Shown piece by piece: positions 61,601 to 64,000 of a stretch of 64,000 nt of DNA. Under the pieces are notes generated by a model that saw only the letters and a list, made by a program, of their open reading frames with translations, was not told the origin of the DNA and did no database searches. The position numbers and the translations under genes were made by a program. This DNA is from UBA5072 sp041737175 (GTDB taxonomy: Bacteria; Bacteroidota; Bacteroidia; Bacteroidales; UBA10428). How positions within the stretch are numbered: position 1 is the stretch's first letter; each line of letters starts with the position of its first letter. Location: the NCBI GenBank assembly GCA_041737175.1, contig JBGSSF010000025.1:1-64000 (forward strand). The letters are read 5' to 3'.

Positions 61601-64000
61601 CGTTCGTAAAGGTTGTATCGCTGATCAGAGCTCCATCGGACCTGAGTCTGCTAACAACAAAAGTCCAGGGTGCTGTACCGGCATTAAAGTTCAGTGACAG
61701 GGAAGCTACACTATTCCCGTCATTGCATATATCACCAGAACCTGACAATACCGCAGTAACCTTGGGGAACATCTGCAGGATCACGGATGTTGAAGACACG
61801 GTGGCAGCATCTCCACCATTATCGGTGAGACTTTTCAGAGTATAGGTGCCCGGAATTTTAACATTGATAATATAAGGTGATGCTGAGATTGCAGTGATGG
61901 TTGTATCCTTGTTGGATGTACTGGCTGAACGGCCAAGAACTGCTGTATACGGAGCGCCGCCTCCTGTTATACTCAGGGTAATAGGCATGGTTGCACCCGG
62001 ACAGAAGCTTGCTGCACCAGTGATGTTTGCACTGAAAGTGCCAATTGGTCCGATGATGTTGCTCCATACTGAATCACCCGGAGTTGAACCGGCCAATGCC
62101 GCAGGATTTACCCTGTACCAGATATACATGCCCGCATCCAGGCTTCTCAGACGATAGGTGGATTCAGACCCGATTAAGGTACCCGGACTGCCGGGAGAAG
62201 GATTTACAACGTTAGTGCGATACCAGCGGTAAACAGTATGGCCATTGTCCTGCAGATTCGCTTCTGTATCGGAATATGTAAAACTTGCACTAATGGTCGC
62301 ACCGGGTGTTGTGCTTGGCGCATTGATCTGAACATTGCTGGCAACAGGTGAGTTATTGATATATTTAAAAGCACTCCTGACCGGCACTCCTGCCAGGCCA
62401 TATTGGTCAACGGGTGTCACTTCAAAACAAATATACCTGGCGCCATCCGCTTTTACCGGCCGGTACGTGCTACCGGTAGCACCGGTAATGACAACCAAAT
62501 CCGTCCCTGATGAATTTGCAGCCCTGTACCACCTGTATTGGTGTATGCCTGGTAAATCACCGTCGGGATCAGTAAAGGTGAAAGATCCGGCATTGGTGAT
62601 TCCAATTCGCTGATCCAAAGGAGAAATTGAAACATTGGTCGCGACCGGTGCGTCGTTGACACCGGTTACAGTGAACCGGGCCTGATCACTTGCTGAGGCA
62701 TTGAGAGGATCCCGGGCTGCGAAGGTGATGGCTTCTGAACCATTCCAATCAACAGAAGGCGTTGTAATGGTAGCCACACGATTAGTGCTTATATTTACAA
62801 TAAGCTGGGTATTGCCTGTGGCAGTCCAGGTAATCTGGTTATCAGCATGATCTGGGTCTGTCACGAAATTGTCGAGACTGATCGGGTTGAATGTTCCGCC
62901 TTCCGTGATAGTCTGATTGCCAATATCCGAAACCACCGGAGGATCATTTACACTTGTAACTGTAAATACAGCTGCATCGCCGTCCGAGGCACCCAGTGGA
63001 TCTGTGGCAGTAAATGTCACAGTCTCTGATCCATACCAGTCTGCATTGGGAACTGTGATAGTAGCCACATGGCCAGGATTTATCAAAACAGTAAGATTTG
63101 TATTGCCGGAAACCGTCAGTGTAAGCTGATTATCAGGGTGATCCGGATCAGATACATATTCATCGAGGTTAATAGTCGCAAAGGTTGAGCCTTCATTGAT
63201 GATCTGGTCGGGAATACCGGTTAACACTGGAGAATCATTGACGAATGTGACGGTAAAAGACGCAGGATCACTGTCAGTGGCACCCAAAGGATCGGTTGCC
63301 GTAAACGATATGGTTTCACTTCCGAACCATTCAACAGAGGGAGTAACAATGGTGGCAATGCGGTTTGCGCTGATGGAAACCGAAAGCTGTGCGTTGCCCG
63401 AATAGCTCCAGATGATCTGATTATCCCTGTGATCCGGGTCACTGACGTAGTTGTCGAGACTGATCGTAGCAAAATTACCGCCTTCGGCGATTGTCTGGTT
63501 TGGTATATTGTCAACAACCGGCGGGTCATTGGTACTGGTAACTGTAAATATAGCCTGGTCGTTGTCGGATAATGACCCGGGATCTGTTGCGGTAAATGTA
63601 ATGGTTTCACTCCCGTTCCAGGTATTGGAGGGTGTTGTGATAGTTGCCACACGACCGGCACTGATGGTCACATTAAGTTGCGTATTGCCGGCTGCTGTCC
63701 AGGTAATTTGAGTATCCGTGTTGTCCGGATCTGAAACATAATTATCAAGGGTGATCGTGACAAAGCTAGTCCCTTCTGCAATGGTCTGGTTGGGTATATC
63801 GGTTACAACAGGAACATCATTAACTGCGGTAACAGTGAAAGTGGCGGCATCATCATCCCAGAGAGCCCCCGGGTCGGTAGCCCGGAAAGTGATGGTTTCC
63901 GAGCCATTCCAGTTGTTATTCGGGATGGTAATGGTTGCCACCCGGTTGACAATGGAGACCGTGAGCTGTGTATTGCCGGTTGCCGACCAGGTCATTTGAG
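58629..64000 (-). CDS. Giant cadherin-repeat T9SS protein with Omp28-like C-terminal region (5' end outside window)
   Basis: At least 1790 residues, open to the right edge. In reading order: four complete and one partial cadherin/Ig-like repeats of 97 residues (each NDxPVV, IPNQTIAEG, LDNYVSDPD, TWxAxGNTQL, NGSETITFxATDP), a diverged repeat, Ig-like domains, four or five PKD/SprB-like units with SGxxxIC...LTGTAPW motifs, and an ADFKWETECYQTG PKD-like domain. Next come a jelly-roll (SPCYDFTGTKRPMLKMQIW), an Omp28-like thioredoxin-fold segment (ILEHFTNSSDETCDS, DLQYHTSFPG) and a type A sorting domain from VYPNPAEKTAF to KLTISR. It is exported by T9SS and surface-bound; an adhesive role is likely. 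Confidence 0.85.
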   Translation of the reverse strand, partial: QMTWSATGNTQLTVSIVNRVATITIPNNNWNGSETITFRATDPGALWDDDAATFTVTAVNDVPVVTDIPNQTIAEGTSFVTITLDNYVSDPDNTDTQITWTAAGNTQLNVTISAGRVATITTPSNTWNGSETITFTATDPGSLSDNDQAIFTVTSTNDPPVVDNIPNQTIAEGGNFATISLDNYVSDPDHRDNQIIWSYSGNAQLSVSISANRIATIVTPSVEWFGSETISFTATDPLGATDSDPASFTVTFVNDSPVLTGIPDQIINEGSTFATINLDEYVSDPDHPDNQLTLTVSGNTNLTVLINPGHVATITVPNADWYGSETVTFTATDPLGASDGDAAVFTVTSVNDPPVVSDIGNQTITEGGTFNPISLDNFVTDPDHADNQITWTATGNTQLIVNISTNRVATITTPSVDWNGSEAITFAARDPLNASASDQARFTVTGVNDAPVATNVSISPLDQRIGITNAGSFTFTDPDGDLPGIHQYRWYRAANSSGTDLVVITGATGSTYRPVKADGARYICFEVTPVDQYGLAGVPVRSAFKYINNSPVASNVQINAPSTTPGATISASFTYSDTEANLQDNGHTVYRWYRTNVVNPSPGSPGTLIGSESTYRLRSLDAGMYIWYRVNPAALAGSTPGDSVWSNIIGPIGTFSANITGAASFCPGATMPITLSITGGGAPYTAVLGRSASTSNKDTTITAISASPYIINVKIPGTYTLKSLTDNGGDAATVSSTSVILQMFPKVTAVLSGSGDICNDGNSVASLSLNFNAGTAPWTFVVSRLRSDGALISDTTFTNVRSDPYPLVGRVIPPFSSTLYRIKSLTDARNCLGDTTGSGTVRISFKPSPEASISGIDSICPGGTANLQVFLTGTAPWSITYLRNSANPTTISNITNRNYILQVTEAGTYTLSRVQDAVCSGKTSGRGIIRSHSLPTAALSGSATICENTSANLNVVLTGTAPWKFIYRKTGENSVEIPNVLSSPKNFSVQQAGTYTLTEVYDKNCKGTVSGSAVISITKGPDVELSGLDPAYNKQSADWISILGSPSGGTFLGAGVIPYNQSWYFVPSILPVGTHTVVYAYRASAGSCYGYDTAVVRILEASAAIEFEHGRKNYCPKDHSFKITGVNLANDIGSFTISGGIGLVDHQNNTATIYPSMLDVGGYTITYTYFDGTNLSVTGKFDIGASPTADFKWETECYQTGKAIQLTNTSASSYGNLTDTSYHWKFLTSTGYIPYTTKDVTYDFAQPGIYKIELKVQSSYGCRDSVTKEFNLRPTYKLADLTHSEDFADSPLEWQSGKSPETAVNSWLLGNPIKGFSGNKCWYTYISGTNAPREQSWVTSPCYDFTGTKRPMLKMQIWRLFNLDRDGATLQYSADSSKTWNVLGEMDDGIRWYNDYQIDGKPGNQSLGWSNFSGSGNDNAWTEARHSLDVLKNKSSVQFRIAYGSDGTARNNNGFAFDDFWIGERNRIAILEHFTNSSDETCDSVNVLINNFVNKNEMNVIDLQYHTSFPGEDPFNQHNPSVPGARVFYYGFTDVPYTVLNGGLKSTQRFDHDILKFNPTAVLVESLDDSKFWINLNSKLSGNTLSIEAHVFALKDIPATQLTVHIAVIERIIKTETGNEGETSFESVVKTMLPDAAGTIIYQEWKKDEPRYVKNSWELQHVYNKDELRVVAFVQDASTNEIYQAAFGIIDEIVQPGIDDQPGSRTGKPFKVYPNPAEKTAFIEFDRITIEDITLELYSSLGSLVFMKQIPAGTLKAEFSVEDYPDGLYILRLVSSDQLIGIGKLTISR
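62652..64000. repeat. 291-bp tandem repeats within the giant T9SS gene
   Basis: Units of 291 bp (97 codons) start near 62652, 62943, 63234 and 63525, with a partial fifth from 63816 into the edge. Protein identity among units is high in the IPNQTIAEG and GSETITFTATDP blocks, which points to recent internal duplication and possible copy-number variation. Confidence 0.85.

Noticed and set aside
62652..64000. Regular 291-bp spacing considered as a CRISPR-like or other DNA-level array
   Set aside because: The repeats lie in one continuous reading frame and encode 97-residue cadherin/Ig-like domains, so they are protein repeats.

Overview
The window looks like chromosomal DNA from a free-living or gut-type member of the Bacteroidota. 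The grounds are a SusC/SusD pair with a hybrid two-component regulator, two large secreted proteins ending in a type IX secretion (T9SS) sorting domain, a PhoH/SixA/PPK block, BlaI/M56 genes, and promoters of the Bacteroidota type (TTTG, about 19 bases, TAnnTTTG). The clearest such promoter precedes the only RNA gene, a tRNA-Val(TAC). Most genes are housekeeping or general metabolism. No CRISPR array, rRNA, phage or complete insertion sequence was found; the left edge cuts through what looks like the start of an IS3-type OrfA.

Layout. 1-4.4 kb: transposase fragment, manA-engB (overlapping), a PolB-like 3'-5' exonuclease, a secreted C1 peptidase and a small glycine-rich membrane protein between two palindromic elements. 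4.5-13.3 kb: tRNA-Val followed by a visibly AT-richer stretch with an atypical SDR, a secreted six-hairpin glycosidase, a MacB-like permease, a nucleoside-hydrolase-like secreted protein, a repeat element with a gene remnant, and a CDF transporter. 13.5-17 kb: an AMP-ligase / acyl carrier / MBOAT cassette with the logic of D-alanylation (dlt) systems. 17.3-22.4 kb: a QueG-like Fe-S protein and a 1333-residue T9SS beta-helix protein. 22.5-36.4 kb: a compact pectin utilisation locus: YhcH-type protein, DUF4350-type protein, GH105, SusD, SusC and GH28 (the last four a single leftward operon), with the divergent hybrid sensor.

36.5-47 kb: a leftward nitroreductase-folC-cutC set, phoH, and a tightly packed rightward operon sixA-ppk-suhB-acyltransferase-GT2, then a predicted outer-membrane barrel and a receiver-only protein without its phosphoacceptor Asp. 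47.4-52.5 kb: aldo/keto reductase, gdhA, a PfkB-family kinase with an altered anion hole, and a two-gene membrane/secreted unit of unknown function. 52.6-58.6 kb: TPR protein, small membrane protein, M56-BlaI pair with a clear double operator, 1-Cys-type peroxiredoxin and a YdeI-like protein. 58.6-64 kb: the C-terminal 1790 residues of a giant cadherin-repeat T9SS protein that runs off the right edge.

The least expected patterns are four short tandem arrays of unrelated sequence that all have a period of exactly 7 bp, sitting at gene 3' ends or between genes; one of them encodes the tail of EngB. Others are the dlt-like acylation cassette, a BlaI promoter whose -7 box exactly fills the gap between two palindromes, a leader with two mutually exclusive hairpins, and several enzyme-family members lacking signature catalytic residues.
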